64,000 nt of DNA from Aricia agestis (lineage: Eukaryota > Arthropoda > Insecta > Lepidoptera > Lycaenidae), in assembly GCF_905147365.1 (NCBI RefSeq), contig NC_056409.1, positions 1,493,001 through 1,557,000 on the forward strand, in the 5' to 3' direction. Shown here piece after piece: positions 21,145-31,920 of this stretch (position 1 is its first letter; each line of letters starts with the position of its first letter). Both the position numbers and the translations under genes were made by a program. A model generated the notes under the pieces. That model searched no databases and was not told the DNA's origin. It saw only the letters and a program-made list of their open reading frames with translations.

Positions 21145-22255
21145 CTGAGTTCATGACGGCTAGCTTATGGTACAGTAATCGTAATGTTATTGATACTTAA
21201 GTACTTATATTTTGTAGGAATATTTTGACGGTTTTTTAAGAACTTTGCTCTCCTGCAGGAGCATTACGCTCCGCTCTAGTTTTAACCAGATTTCTATAAT
21301 CGATTTCCAGTTGTATTTGTTTCAGCATCAGCTATGGTGTAGTGCTCTTCAACGCATCGAATATCTGCATGGAAACCTAACCGAGTATATTATAACTGTA
21401 TTAGATACAAGGTAGACAGTTTGCTCACCCGAAGGGAGCTCTTAGATTCAAAAAACTTTTCTTTACTTAAGACAGTTCATTCATATTGAGATTTTTTAGT
21501 ATAGTAAGTACATTCCTGCGACAAATCAAACATTTTCTGAATAAATGTGCTTGTATATTGTGTAACAGCAGTCGCGATAGTCGCCCGTTTGCTTCGTGCC
21601 TTACTTTGTAACGTTTACATAGAAATACAGATGTAACAAGACAGACAATCGATACAGCTTTATTATTAGCGAGCTATTTCTGTTCGGGGAGACATTATTT
21701 TTTTATTCATACTGTTTCCATCAAAAACCAATACCATTACAATAGTAATTTTTTCTTGAATTTTTAACTATTAGATCCTTACAAAAATAGATAAAATACG
21801 GGAAAGAGAATTTAAAAAGTACATGAAGAAAATAGTTTAGAACATTACACTGTTTTTGCCTAGATCCAATAAAAAAAAATACTAAACAAAAATACATAGT
21901 TATTTTAACAACATAAAACATGTTCACGTTTAAAATCCACTTTAGTCCACAGTAATTTAACAAAATCTGATAAAGTATAGGGTAATAAAAATAATAACGT
22001 ATAAACTATAATAAATAATATTTTTAATATTTGAGGTTTTCGTGTCGTGGCTGCCAGTGAAGCGCATTGCGGTATACCGAGCTTGTCCCACTGCATTCAG
22101 CTTTGTTTCAGAAAACGATCTGTTATCTAACCTGATGGCATGTGTATTCAAGACTTTAGTAAAGCTACGAAGACTAGCAATCACGTCGCTTATTTAATAA
22201 ATCATTACATACATTTACTTGTAATATCGCGGTGCAGCCGCCATTAGAGCGAACG
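21145..22255. other. No gene recognised
   Basis: AT-rich. Three overlapping minus-strand frames (21721-22184) shadow each other and have no family features. Confidence 0.45.
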
Positions 22256-22257
22256 CA

Positions 22258-22395
22258 TAAGGGTCAATTCAATCAATTCAATTCATTCAAGATTTGACAT
22301 ACTTAATTTAATTGCGCGAGGCGACATGGCTATCTGTCAATTCAGTACAAATTTAGAAATGCATCTACGCGTCGCGTTGCGGTCTGAATCAACCC
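22258..22395. mobile_element. Small MITE with GGGTCAATTCA ends
   Basis: The left end GGGTCAATTCAATC pairs with the right end, read as GGGTTGATTCAGACC. It is flanked by TAA on the left and TTA on the right, close to but not an identical target duplication. The next MITE begins immediately at its right border. Confidence 0.6.
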
Positions 22396-22398
22396 TTA

Positions 22399-22484
22399 GG
22401 GGGCATCCACAAATTACGTGAGGTGTCTTTTTAATTTTCTGACCCCCTCCCCCTTAAACACCTCACATAAATTGTGGACGCCCC
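22399..22484. mobile_element. 86-bp MITE, PIF/Harbinger-like, TTA target
   Basis: The left end GGGGGCATCCACAAATTACG pairs with the right end, read as GGGGCGTCCACAATTTATG, and GTGAGGTGT matches ACACCTCAC. TTA is duplicated at 22396-22398 and 22485-22487. The left target copy is also the border of the previous MITE, so this one probably landed on that element's terminal TTA. Confidence 0.75.
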
Positions 22485-22489
22485 TTATA

Positions 22490-23355
22490 TAAATCTGGGC
22501 TAAAATAGTTATTAGGGAATTTGTAGTATTCTTAACTTAAGCTGTACGGTTATCGGAATTGCAACATACGTAGACGTACATGATAAATATTCTATGGCAA
22601 TCAGGCAATCATTACAGTGGTTGGGGATTTTTGCGGCGGCAGTACAAAGGGCTGCGTCGCTGTTCGCATACTTAATACGTGTTTTAATTATACTTTTTAC
22701 GTTTATGGTTATTCCTGGGCGTAATTAAGCTCATCCGTTTTCGGATGGATGAAGTTAAGCTAAAGAGCTTTATGTAAGCTTTAAAATATCATAATAAAGC
22801 TCATTATTACCCGCATTACTCAGGAAAGAAGAGCCTAGCTCACGACGCCTTAGATAATAATCAATATCATTTATTAGAATGCAAATAATATTATGTAATG
22901 CAAAACAATTATAGGTACCTTGTTTGTTATTTTTTGGTAACTTTAGGGCTATATTCTTCCTTATAAAGTTTTTACATTTACTTTCGTTACTAATGCCTAC
23001 TGGAACTAAAAGATTAAAGTTGAAACAGTTTTCTAAGGCAGTCACACTATAGCAAGGCTGGCTTAGTCACAGGCCACAGCACTTAACAATCACTACATCT
23101 ATTGTACACGGTCGTGGTATGATAAGGAAGGAGCGGTCGCCAAAAATGGTGCGACCACATTACACACTGACATTAACAAATGGAGTATAGCTTTAATCAT
23201 AGTAATATTGTAGATACGTATTAAAAAGGATAAATAACATACATTCATTAAGACAATCCCCCCCCTCCTTAAAGTCAAAGTCGGTCTGCACAGAGTAATG
23301 ATAAAGAGCGATACTGCATTGTTTTATCAGTCAAGCGGTGATAGTATTATAGCGC
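22490..23355. other. No feature recognised
   Basis: The 91-codon minus-strand frame at 22770-23045 has no recognisable motif. The sequence is otherwise AT-rich. Confidence 0.45.
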
Positions 23356-23360
23356 CTCTA

Positions 23361-23500
23361 TTGTACCATCGAGGAAATTTATTCCTAGGCAGTTGAGGGA
23401 CCAACGTTTGGTCGGATCATATTATCAATTCAAAGTTAATTGTGATCTGTCGGCTGTGTTTGACCTGACTCGACCAAATTACTTAGGTCCGCCATGTCCC
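23361..23500 (+). repeat. Dispersed repeat 'ACCATCGAGGAAAT', copy 1
   Basis: TGTACCATCGAGGAAATTTA, GTCGGATCAT, AATTGTGATCTGTCGGCT and CGACCAAATTACTTAGG appear in the same order, reversed, at 27335-27475. Family unknown. Confidence 0.7.
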
Positions 23501-23733
23501 TAGGAATCAACTTCAATCGGTCCATATCGAATTGAAAGGTCAAACATTTCAATTGGGCTTTTTTATGCATCGACAAGTCGCGTCGTTTCATCTCTTCACG
23601 GCAGCCATTTTCAAAGTATGTCCCACGGAGTCCTGGGGCTACGCAAAGGCTTTGTGGGAGTTCCGCGAGCGATACATAAATTGTTTTCAGAAATGTCATC
23701 AGACACCACCATGGAGACAATTCATTCAAATTC

Positions 23734-24396
23734 TTTTTTAGGGTTCCGTAGCCAAATGTCAAAAAACGGAACCCTTATAGATTCGTCATGCCTGTCTGTC
23801 TGTCTGTCCGTCCGTATGTCACAGCCACATTTCTCCAAAACTATAAGAGCTTTACTATTGAAACTTGGTAAGTACATGTACGCATTAAGATTTTGATACA
23901 AAAATGGAAAAAATTATTAAAAATTTTAGGGGTCCCCATAGGTACAACTGAAACAAAAAAAATTTTTTTTCATCGAACCTAAGCGTGTGGGGTATCTATG
24001 TATAGATCTTCAAAAATCATGAGGTTTCTAATATCATTTTTTTCTAACCTGAATAGTTTGCGAGAGAGACTCTTCCAAAGTGGTAAAATGTGTGTAAAAG
24101 TTAGAGGGGGGCTCTAACTTCTAAAGTAGGGTTCAGGATAATTAAAAAAAAAATAATGATGTACATTACTATAAAAACTACAAACGAAAATTGTTTTGAA
24201 CGAGATCTAGACTTGCTAGATCTCGTTTAAAATCGTTTTTTTATACGTCATAAATGGTAAACCTTAATTTAACTTTCGTTAAATCAACTGAAATATAAAA
24301 ATAAATCAAAAACATTTTAATTTCATAGAAATAAACCTTATTGCTGCTGCGGAACCCTTCAAGGGCGAGTCCAAATCGCACTTGGCCGGTTTTTTT
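23734..24396 (+). repeat. Long GGGTTCCG repeat, full copy
   Basis: It starts TTTTTTAGGGTTCCGTAGCC, with a self-pairing ACGGAACCCT close behind (23767-23776). A short CTGTCTGTCTGTC run follows, then GGTCCCCATAGGTACAACTG, GTGTGGGGTATCTATG, GAGAGAGACTCTTCCAAAGT and ATACGTCATAAATGGTAAAC. It ends GCGGAACCCTTCAAGGGCGA, GTCCAAATCGCACTTGGCCG and a T run. A reverse copy with internal duplication is at 56632-57602. Open frames inside are by-products. Confidence 0.85.
24199..24228. repeat. 12-bp hairpin inside the GGGTTCCG repeat
   Basis: AACGAGATCTAG, five bases, CTAGATCTCGTT. The other copies of the repeat have only one arm, so the palindrome arose in this copy. Confidence 0.65.
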
Positions 24397-24589
24397 GTGG
24401 CTGGCCCTCGCGTTTAACCTTCGTTGTACATTCGTAAGATAATTAGCCACGTCGGCTATGCGACTACAAATATATCTGCTTCCTTAAAAGCCCCGCAGCT
24501 GTCATACGAACGAGTTAATTCTATGAACGACCAATTATAAATAATTGTAGTTTTCTTACCGATTCGTGCATTGAGACCTTGCCGCTTTG

Positions 24590-24965
24590 TGATCTTAATA
24601 CGTCTTGAGGTTCGGCCTCACATGGAATACTGTTATCATCTCTGGACAGCGGTGCTAAAATACCAACTACTCCCTATAGGATAGTATCCAACGAAGAGCC
24701 ACCCGGTTTGTTGACTGCCATAGTACTTTAAACAAGCTCTTTGAAATCCTTTGGAGTTACGCCGAGATGTGTCTTCGCTCTGCTGGCTCTGCATCCTCTA
24801 TCGGTTGTATCACGGGGAGTGCTCTGTCAAGGAATTGTTCGAAATCATACCTCCAGCAACTTTACGCCATCGTTCCACGCGAAAAATATGCCATCCTCAT
24901 CACCTAAATCAAAAGTAGCCTTCCATCAGGTGACCTGTTTGCTCTTTTTTCCGCACGGTTAATTT
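24590..24965 (+). pseudogene. Non-LTR retrotransposon reverse transcriptase, C-terminal remnant (Jockey/CR1-like)
   Basis: A first stretch reads EVRPHMEYCYHLW (about 24607-24648), the conserved block near the end of the reverse transcriptase in Jockey/CR1-type elements. After a gap with stops and a frame change, a second open stretch from 24757 reads LRRDVSSLCWLC, then LYRLYHGECS, and continues to TREKYAILIT with a stop at about 24907. The order and spacing match the tail of such ORF2 proteins, which follows the catalytic palm. There is no palm YADD box, endonuclease or start here, so this is a 5'-truncated, frameshifted relic. Downstream, CATCAGGTGACCTGTTTGC resembles a SINE/LINE 3' tail. 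Confidence 0.75.
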
Positions 24966-25470
24966 CACACACGTTGTAATTGATCGACTAGTTTTCAGAT
25001 ACCGAATAAAGCGTCGTAAAGTAATAAGAATAAACCAGATATTATAAGTATTACAAATACATAGTTAAAACCAGTCGCAATAATTACCTTCTCCTTTTTA
25101 GTGTGTGAAACTATAAACCTATATAGATCATTCAATGAAACAATCACATAATAATTACAGAGCAATAAATCTGCTTGTTACTACTTACTTCAGTATGAAT
25201 TCATTGCTTTTATAATCATTTGATTTCTGTGGCGTATTTATTTTGTACATCGAGTAGTTTTTAGTTAGGGCTAACATATTTATATCACGTAGGTTTAATA
25301 CATTTACTATGTTGATGTCGTACCTGTCACTTAAGTGTTATCTTTATTAAAATAACAATTAAAAGTCTCCCATTGCTCATTGGTCAAATGTCTGTAAAGT
25401 GAAGATCGAATCAAAATCGACCAAAATATTCACCTATAAACTGCCTCATATGCTTCTTCTTATAGTATTG

Positions 25471-26219
25471 GATCCGACCGTAAATTCCTGCAGGAATCGT
25501 TTTTTTTTCGATCAAATATATTTTAAAATAATCTTTAGAACGTATAGAATGGATTAATGTTGGGTTGCCTTGTCAAAAGTAGCCGCAAGTACCTCTAATT
25601 AAGTTGAATGTTCGTGAGATAAATGCATAATTTGCATGAATATTTTTTTTCAGTAAATTTTACTTCATTTGAAAGAAAATGACGTGAGAAAATAAGGTAT
25701 AAATGGTTGCCAGCTCTAAGTCGGCCGCAACCTAGGGTTGCCAGCCCGTAAACAGACATAGTTCTTCATCAAAATTGAAGCATCGATTTTTTTAATAATT
25801 TTGATACCAAATTGAAGTTTTATGCATTTTGTACATGAATATTCATGGTTGCCAGTTGCACGATAGCCGCAAACTGGGGTTTCCATCACTTTTGTATATG
25901 ACAAATGTTCAGGCCTACAAGTATTATGCCTGGCATTATTTGAGGACGTCGAGAACTCGCAAGATTGCTATTTTTATTTAACAGGCGTTTTTATTTGAAT
26001 GTGTATTGTCCTGTTATTCCTTCTTAATTCTCTTACTTTTCTATTGAATGCAAGTTTGTATTACGGGCTTTCATTTTGCTCAATTAGAGGTACTTGCGGC
26101 TACTTTTAACAAGGCAACCCAACATGTAATAGATGTAATCCATTCTATACGTTCTAAAGATTATTTTAAAATATAATTGATCGAAAAAAACGATTCATGC
26201 AGAATTTTACGGTCGGATC
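25471..26219. mobile_element. 749-bp inverted-repeat element, arms about 130 bp
   Basis: The left arm (25471-25600) begins GATCCGACCGTAAATTCCTG. The right arm (26082-26219), read in reverse complement, begins GATCCGACCGTAAAATTCTG. Shared internal blocks include AATAATCTTTAGAACGTA, TATAGAATGGATTA, GTTGGGTTGCCTTGT and AAAAGTAGCCGCAAGTACC. The right arm has a 12-13 base insertion. The centre carries two related words, TTGCCAGCTCTAAGTCGGCC and TTGCCAGTTGCACGATAGCC. There is no transposase frame and no clear target duplication at these borders, so the superfamily is unknown. Confidence 0.8.
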
Positions 26220-26361
26220 TTAGGATATTATGGCGTTATATAAAGAGATAGTTACTGAAACAGTCAAGTGTCAACCGATTTTTCTTGAGAATGAAAAGTA
26301 TCCATGCGATATCCGTAACTATAAATAAACCATGCTAAAAATTGCCCCCATGCGAGTTCCT

Positions 26362-26440
26362 TACGCCGCGCCGGTTCTTCTCGCTGGGTTAGTTTCCAAA
26401 CCGGTGGAATTCATGTAGACGTTCTAAAATCGTAAATTTT
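26362..26440. repeat. Dispersed repeat GGTTCTTCTCGCTGGG, copy 2
   Basis: GCGCCGGTTCTTCTCGCTGG, CAAACCGGTGGAATTC and ATGTAGACGTTCTAAAA. Partner of 6275-6370. Confidence 0.55.
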
Positions 26441-26444
26441 AATT

Positions 26445-27030
26445 AAAAATGATATACCTATATTTCCATTAGTGATAGTACCTACCTAAATACTGTTCAT
26501 CGGTTCAATCACATTTTTATCTGGTAAAAGGACAACAGAATGTACAAAAGGCATAAAAAAACATATTATAGGTACTTACCTATAATATTTTTATTACGAT
26601 CAATTTTAAAGATTAAAATAAGTTATAAAGAAAGTTATAAGAGTATATTATAATAGTAAGAAAGCCACTTAATTATACCTACAAACTGCAAAGCTTAAAA
26701 CCTAAGTAACGAAATAAAGATCTTCTGGCGTCTAGATCTAGCAGCTAGACTTCTGAGGTAATCAGTTAGGTCACAGACTATATTAATTTAGTATTCAATT
26801 ATTGTGTACATAAATACTCTCGTTATATTTATGATATCCAATTAGTGAGATATTTATTTCACTTTCAAAATAATTTATGAATTTATTGATTGTATGAATT
26901 ATTATTTACTTATATAGGATTTCTATTTTGTTGGTTAATGGTTATTAATTTTCTGACACGTTTTGCTTTGTTTTAATTTATTATTCTCTCAAGTTAGTAT
27001 TAATTTGTTTGTTACCTGTTAATATATTAC
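26445..27030. other. No feature recognised
   Basis: Strongly AT-rich; no open frames or repeats of note. Confidence 0.45.
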
Positions 27031-27031
27031 T

Positions 27032-27154
27032 AGCTATTTGACCGCGCTTTGCTCGGTTTTCGATAAAACACGAATAAAATGACATTTTCTAAAAATGATT
27101 CCTAGCTAGATCGATTTATCGCCCCCGAAACCCCCTATATACTAAATTTCATGT
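27032..27154 (+). repeat. Dispersed repeat 'CTAGCTATTTGACCG', uninterrupted copy
   Basis: Matches 5473-5753 without the SINE, so it serves as the empty site. It ends at CTAAATTTCATG, next to the MITE at 27160. Confidence 0.8.
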
Positions 27155-27159
27155 AGGTA

Positions 27160-27322
27160 CTCTAACGGCCGTTCCCAAAATTTGATCTATCTCTGGTTTT
27201 GCCCTACTAGAGATAGGAATAGCTCACAATTGACATAAAATATATGTCTCTAATGTCTAATATTCCTATCTCTAGTAGGGCAAAAACAGAGATAGATCAA
27301 ATATTGGGAACGGCCGTTAGAG
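27160..27322. mobile_element. 163-bp MITE with about 63-bp arms, TA target
   Basis: The arms are nearly perfect: CTCTAACGGCCGTTCCCAAA at the left matches the right end in reverse complement, continuing through GATCTATCTCTG, GCCCTACTAGAGATAGGAAT. TA flanks both sides (27158-27159, 27323-27324). High arm identity suggests recent insertion. Non-coding. Confidence 0.8.
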
Positions 27323-27334
27323 TAGTTGATTCAT

Positions 27335-27476
27335 AATCAGTTGGGGGATCCACGTAATTTGGTCACGTTACGTCAAACCTAGCCGACAGATCACAATTAC
27401 CATTGAATTGACATGATCCGACTAAATGATGTTAGTCTGTCAACTACCTAGGAATCAATTTCCTCGATGGTACACA
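27335..27476 (-). repeat. Dispersed repeat 'ACCATCGAGGAAAT', copy 2 (inverted)
   Basis: Reverse complement of the 23361-23500 order of blocks: CGTAATTTGGTCACGTTACG, AGCCGACAGATCACAATTAC and CCTCGATGGTACACA. Confidence 0.7.
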
Positions 27477-27914
27477 GTTTTTTTTAAACATTTTAAAAAT
27501 CTCTCCAATTTGATTTTATTTGTAAAACTAAACGATACGTATCGAATGTCTAATGAGTCATGGCATAAAACTCTTCTAGGATAAAGGTTCCTCCAATTTT
27601 GTTATTATGTCTTATTACATTTTTTGTAGAGACATCCTTATTAGCTTCACGACCCAAAAAATGACGTGCGTGTCCTTTTTTGGGTGAGCGCGCTTCACCT
27701 TTTGAAATAGGGTAAATCGCGTTGCACCATCACGTATATTATAGGACTTCTTGACCTTGATAGTGCCTTTTTGTCAGATATTTTACCGGAGTAGGTAGTT
27801 TACAATCCTACAAGGAACATCGCCAATGCCATTTTGTACATAGTACATTATAAGCAAACTGTAACATGAATTATTTTAACGTAGGCACACCTACCCCGCC
27901 TCATCGAAATCAAT

Positions 27915-28050
27915 GTATCCATATTATGAACTCACACGCCAAAATATATTTGGTATACGGGATAGGATAGGATACATTTTATACCTGAAAAATATACGGT
28001 TCCTGTGCGATTTTGGCGTAACGGAGTTACGGGCGTCATCTAGTAGACCA
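27915..28050 (+). repeat. GACA-family core, no microsatellite
   Basis: TTTTATACCTGAAAAATATA, CGGTTCCTGTGCGATTTTGG and CGTAACGGAGTTACGGGCGT followed by CATCTAGTAG, the typical far end of the family. Confidence 0.65.
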
Positions 28051-28445
28051 TTATTTATCGTCTGAATCATATGATTGATTGGTTTAATTAATATGTCCAA
28101 TAAGCGCAATTTACTATCATGTCACCTTGTACGGGATTAGAAATTTGCAAATTAAACTTCTCACTTTCTATTGAAAGTTTTAATAAACTTTTGTCCAAAT
28201 TGATAACTCTATACTAAGTTTAAAACACTTTCACAACATTGTTTACATATAAATAAACGTTACTTTGGATGCACTAACGCGGTGAGATTATTTTGTCATT
28301 GATTTACCAAATAAAACTGATAGCAATGACCACTTACATCATCCAATTTCAATCCGTAGAACATTTTAAAACTCGTCTTGTAATTTTCAAATTATAATTA
28401 CTTTATTTCAATAAAGTAGTACTTTTGTAGAAAAAAGAGATTTTG

Positions 28446-28622
28446 TAGGTCTGTCACTTCTTTGTGGTAGCTTCTACCACACCTACAGCTCTGCCTTAAG
28501 CCGGGAGTGGAGTCACCATGAGGTCTTAGTACGTAGATCTATTGAGGAGTCCCACATACCCCGGCAGATCGCTCCAAGCTGCCGGGGATACGTAAATAAT
28601 TTTCCCATGTAAAAAAGTTTCG
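28446..28622 (+). repeat. Probable LINE 3' UTR
   Basis: GAGTGGAGTCACCATGAGGT, CTTAGTACGTAGATCT, CCGGCAGATCGCTCCAAGCT, GCCGGGGATACGTAAATAAT and a closing GTAAAAAAG. This order is familiar to me from lepidopteran non-LTR 3' ends. A short AACCGACTT-type fragment (28646 onward) follows. Confidence 0.5.
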
Positions 28623-28699
28623 TCACCCCGGATCGTTGCTTTTTAACCGACTCCAAAAGACGAGGAGGTTATATTTTGTTCAGCTGTGGATATTTTTTT

Positions 28700-29430
28700 T
28701 TACAGAGCATCTATGTGTAGAGCCTATCCTTGCGTAGCCCTATACATATATAGTATCTATCCAATGTAGATTATGATAGTTACTCAACTTACCCCATACC
28801 GCTCAGCATCAACAAGATGTTGAAATAACATAATATATCAGTAGCTGTCCAATTATTATTTTATTGGACTTGTAATTAAATCGATAATCGAAGCTGGAGT
28901 CATAATGACTACAAACTAGTCCGCAGGATTACATGCTAATACGTCGATTAAAATGTGATTATATCGATATTTATGTTCTCGATTATTGGCAGTCTGGGTA
29001 AACTAAATACTAATTTAAGTGACAGCAATTTATCCTTCCTGTATTTATTCGTTATCTTTGTTGAAATGGCTCCCTTATTTTGTTCGCGAAGCATCTGTGT
29101 ATTATGTAGAAACTGTACATTTTTCCAGGATGATAATATTATGTGTAGTATTTACTAATAAAAATCTGCACTTTATGATTGCGTACTTGGCAGATCAGAA
29201 CAAAACATTGTACCAGCATAACGGTTGTATGCACAGTGCGTATCTATCTATATCTATCTATACTTATTAAAAAATTATCGAGAAAGGATTTAGATTTTAG
29301 CTAGGCTATATTACATCATGCAGCAGATTTTTGTGTTGTTTGACACAGATGTAAAAATGACTACAGTGCAAGACATAGGCTACTTTTTCCAGGATATTGT
29401 ATGGTTTATGAGAAATAAAGAGAGATTGTT
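28700..29430. other. No gene recognised
   Basis: AT-rich. The two overlapping plus-strand frames (28955-29158, 29019-29270) look accidental. A short TATC run lies near 29241-29260. Confidence 0.45.
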
Positions 29431-29435
29431 TAGAG

Positions 29436-30093
29436 CAGTCTTTTCCAAAGTAGGCGATAACGCCCCCTTGTGGGCGCTGAAGGTCTGAAGGGAGCGGGGA
29501 GGGGGAATAAAAAGTGTTAGACCCAGAAAAAATGAGGGCGTTATGTAGAGGCTTGGGGGTGATTTATTTCATCAGGATGCGTTTTAAATTATTTATTTAT
29601 TTATTTCAAAGGCACATCTACAACATAAACACAATCATTACAATCAGTTACAGTACTCAGATTAAGGGTTATGCGCTTATGTCAATTACAGATATGCACA
29701 ACATTATTATTACAATTCAATATAAACATCGTCAGTACAATAGTATTATATAAAAAGTGAAATCAGGTATATAATTGATCCATAAAAATAAATAATGTTT
29801 TGTTTAAATTTTTAAAATAAGCTTACTTAATTACTTGAAATAAAACTTAACTACTAAAATGCCATTTTATAAGACAATAATTCATCTTAATAATAAAATT
29901 AAAAATATCTAAAATGTCCCTTACTAGTTACAAGTTAAAAATTATCTAAAATACATAATAATTATTTAAATGTCACAAAATAATAAATAATAAGGTGTAT
30001 AAATTTAATAAAATAACAATAAAATCCCAAATTAAAATAATGGGGTCGCTAAAATATAATTGTCGGTAGACAAAATAAGTTTGGGAACCTCTG
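29436..30093. mobile_element. 658-bp non-autonomous hAT-like element, 8-bp TSD
   Basis: The left end CAGTCTTTTCCAAAGTAGG pairs imperfectly with the right end, read as CAGAGGTTCCCAAACTTATT. Flanking octamers are GTTTAGAG (29428-29435) and GTGTAGAG (30094-30101), seven of eight identical. Near the left end, GCCCCCTTGTGGGCGC forms a short subterminal hairpin. The interior is AT-rich without transposase coding. End motif and target size agree with the hAT superfamily. Confidence 0.8.
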
Positions 30094-30104
30094 GTGTAGA
30101 GGGC

Positions 30105-31150
30105 TATAAAATATCTATCGCGCATTAAATTTAAAACCGTTTCATATTTTGTTTTGAAGAGTACAAACTTTCACAGATATTGCATTTAATTCATATACCT
30201 CTAGATTACGCGGTGGACCAGTTCCACTGGCAACACTTAATTACGATAAGAGGCCGCTTATTCAATAACCACACACTTAGCAGTAGCCGCTGACGGCTCG
30301 TTTATCCCGCACTTTATGACTCCACTTTATGACTGATACAAAGTATTTGACATGATCTCTATGTAGACGAGATAAGGCTCATATTCATAGTGGCAAATGA
30401 ACGCCTAGTTCGGGAATGTTTTACCCGATAGGCTCTAAAAGTGATCCTTTTGCTATGGGCATAAAGGTTATTGAAAAGAGTAAAATTATTCCTGACTGTA
30501 TGTGCCATGATAACAGATATTTTATCTACTGTTCACACCATCCGTTTAGGTGCTAAGTGAGAAGCATAATTCGCAGAGTCGAGATGATGTTAAAGCACAA
30601 AATTTTCAATTACTTAAGAACTGCCCTGCGACTGATTATAAAAGATCCTATAGTTATAACGTAACTACTTAAACTCTCCCTCGACTACTGAAAAAAAAAA
30701 CGCTGCGTAAATTACCTATAGTATATATCGAGGAAAGTTTGGTATGGACATGCCTTTGCTCGAGACGTGGCTGGGGCATTGCCGTGCTCCCAGATTAATA
30801 GATTTTATAATTTGTAAGAGGGTTTAGTTTTAAAAATCAGTGAATTTCTAATCGATTCGGTATAAAAACACTTATTTTGGGAAAAGTTAAGAGTTAAGAC
30901 AATTTAGTTACCATATCTTAGCAAATAAAAATTATGATTATGATTGATGTCATAAAAGCACTAAAGTTTCAACAAGGAACGAGGTGATTACGGAACCCGA
31001 CGTGACAGCTTATTTGGTGCAATCACGCTGTCACTATCGCGCAATTATGACACCACTATGACCAGCCGACTCCGTTATTAGCTGGCGCTGAATTACTTAC
31101 TACGTCACACCTACGCACCGATTATGTTCGGCAAATATAATCTGTGATAG
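30105..31150. other. No gene recognised
   Basis: Unique-looking sequence with GC-rich patches near 30975-31100. No splice-bounded frame stands out. Confidence 0.4.
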
Positions 31151-31328
31151 TGAGGCAATGTGGTAGCGATAAACCATACAGTGTGTCCTACTGCCTTCGA
31201 GGTACTTAGTCAAACTGCATTCGATAGTTTTAATAAAGAATTTAGACGATTTCTTAGGTTTACGCGAGTATCACTCATTATATTACAAGGTTTAAACACG
31301 GATTCTGTCGCGGAGCACTTTTATTCAT

Positions 31329-31368
31329 CCCGACGTTTCGGCTACTTTACAGCGGCCGTGGTCACGGG
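31329..31368 (-). ncRNA. Possible degenerate hammerhead-like motif, Penelope-associated
   Basis: It lies just downstream of the Penelope-like frame. On the minus strand CCC (stem I) is followed by GTGACCA in the place of the CTGANGA box. A short stem II follows (GGC...GCC), then GAAAC and the cleavage-type triplet GTC, then GGG that can pair with the first CCC. Hammerhead ribozymes are known in Penelope-like elements, often with a very short stem III. Here positions 3 and 8 read G and C, not C and G, and one extra base sits before stem II. Activity is uncertain; this could be coincidence or decay. Confidence 0.3.
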
Positions 31369-31402
31369 TGGACTGAGGTGACAGGCGTCCAATTTATTGA
31401 AG

Positions 31403-31918
31403 TTATTCAACTACCCGAAGATTCATCAATTTTTGTTTGCGTTCCGATCTACGCAGAACGAACTTAACAGTGTCATGAAGCCGAGGTTTCCTAGATTTGT
31501 GTTTTAGTTTATTTATCACTGGATCCCAACTAGATGGCAGCACCCAACCATCTTCGCGGTTAAAATTAGGGTGTTTTTTAATTTCAATGGCCTCGCGTAT
31601 CATTCTTGGACGGTATCTTGCTTCTTTTTCCAGTACTTGTGACTTATCAAATCTTATGTAATGGCGAGGTTGATCCAGTGTGTGTTTACAAATTGTGGAC
31701 TTGGTGTTCCTATGGTGTTTGACATCTGCAATGTGTTCCTTGATGCGGGTTTTTATGGCCCTTTTGGTTTGCCCTATATAAGAGAGGCCACAATCACAGT
31801 CGAGTTTATAGATTCCTGCATCTTGAAGGGGTAAGTTGCATTACACTGGTGGTAAAAATTGGCTGATCTTTTTGGGCGGCTTAAAGTATGTTTTTATTGA
31901 AGCTTTCCTTAGAATGTA
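31403..31918 (-). pseudogene. Penelope-like element, C-terminal GIY-YIG endonuclease remnant
   Basis: A single reading frame of 172 codons runs from 31918 down to the stop at 31403-31405. It holds one internal stop (TAA, 23rd codon, inside PPV*CNLPLQ). N-terminal part: KASIKTYFKPPKKI, the linker typical of Penelope-like elements. Next comes GIYKLDCDCGLSYIG, the GIY-YIG core, then QTKRAIKTRIKEH with the conserved Arg, and after the Cys/His-containing KSTICKHTLDQPRHY the acidic EKEARYRPRMIREAIE helix. In Penelope-like elements this domain nicks target DNA, and it lies C-terminal to the reverse transcriptase, which is absent. The 5' end is cut at 31918, where a GACA-family copy begins. One A-to-T-type change would explain the internal stop. 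No start codon of its own; non-functional. Confidence 0.85.
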
Positions 31919-31920
31919 GC

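Noticed and set aside
22770..23045. 91-codon minus-strand open frame
   Set aside because: No recognisable domain or splice signals; length is within chance for this window.
23436..23762. 108-codon minus-strand frame
   Set aside because: It spans the border between two repeats and shares no family pattern.
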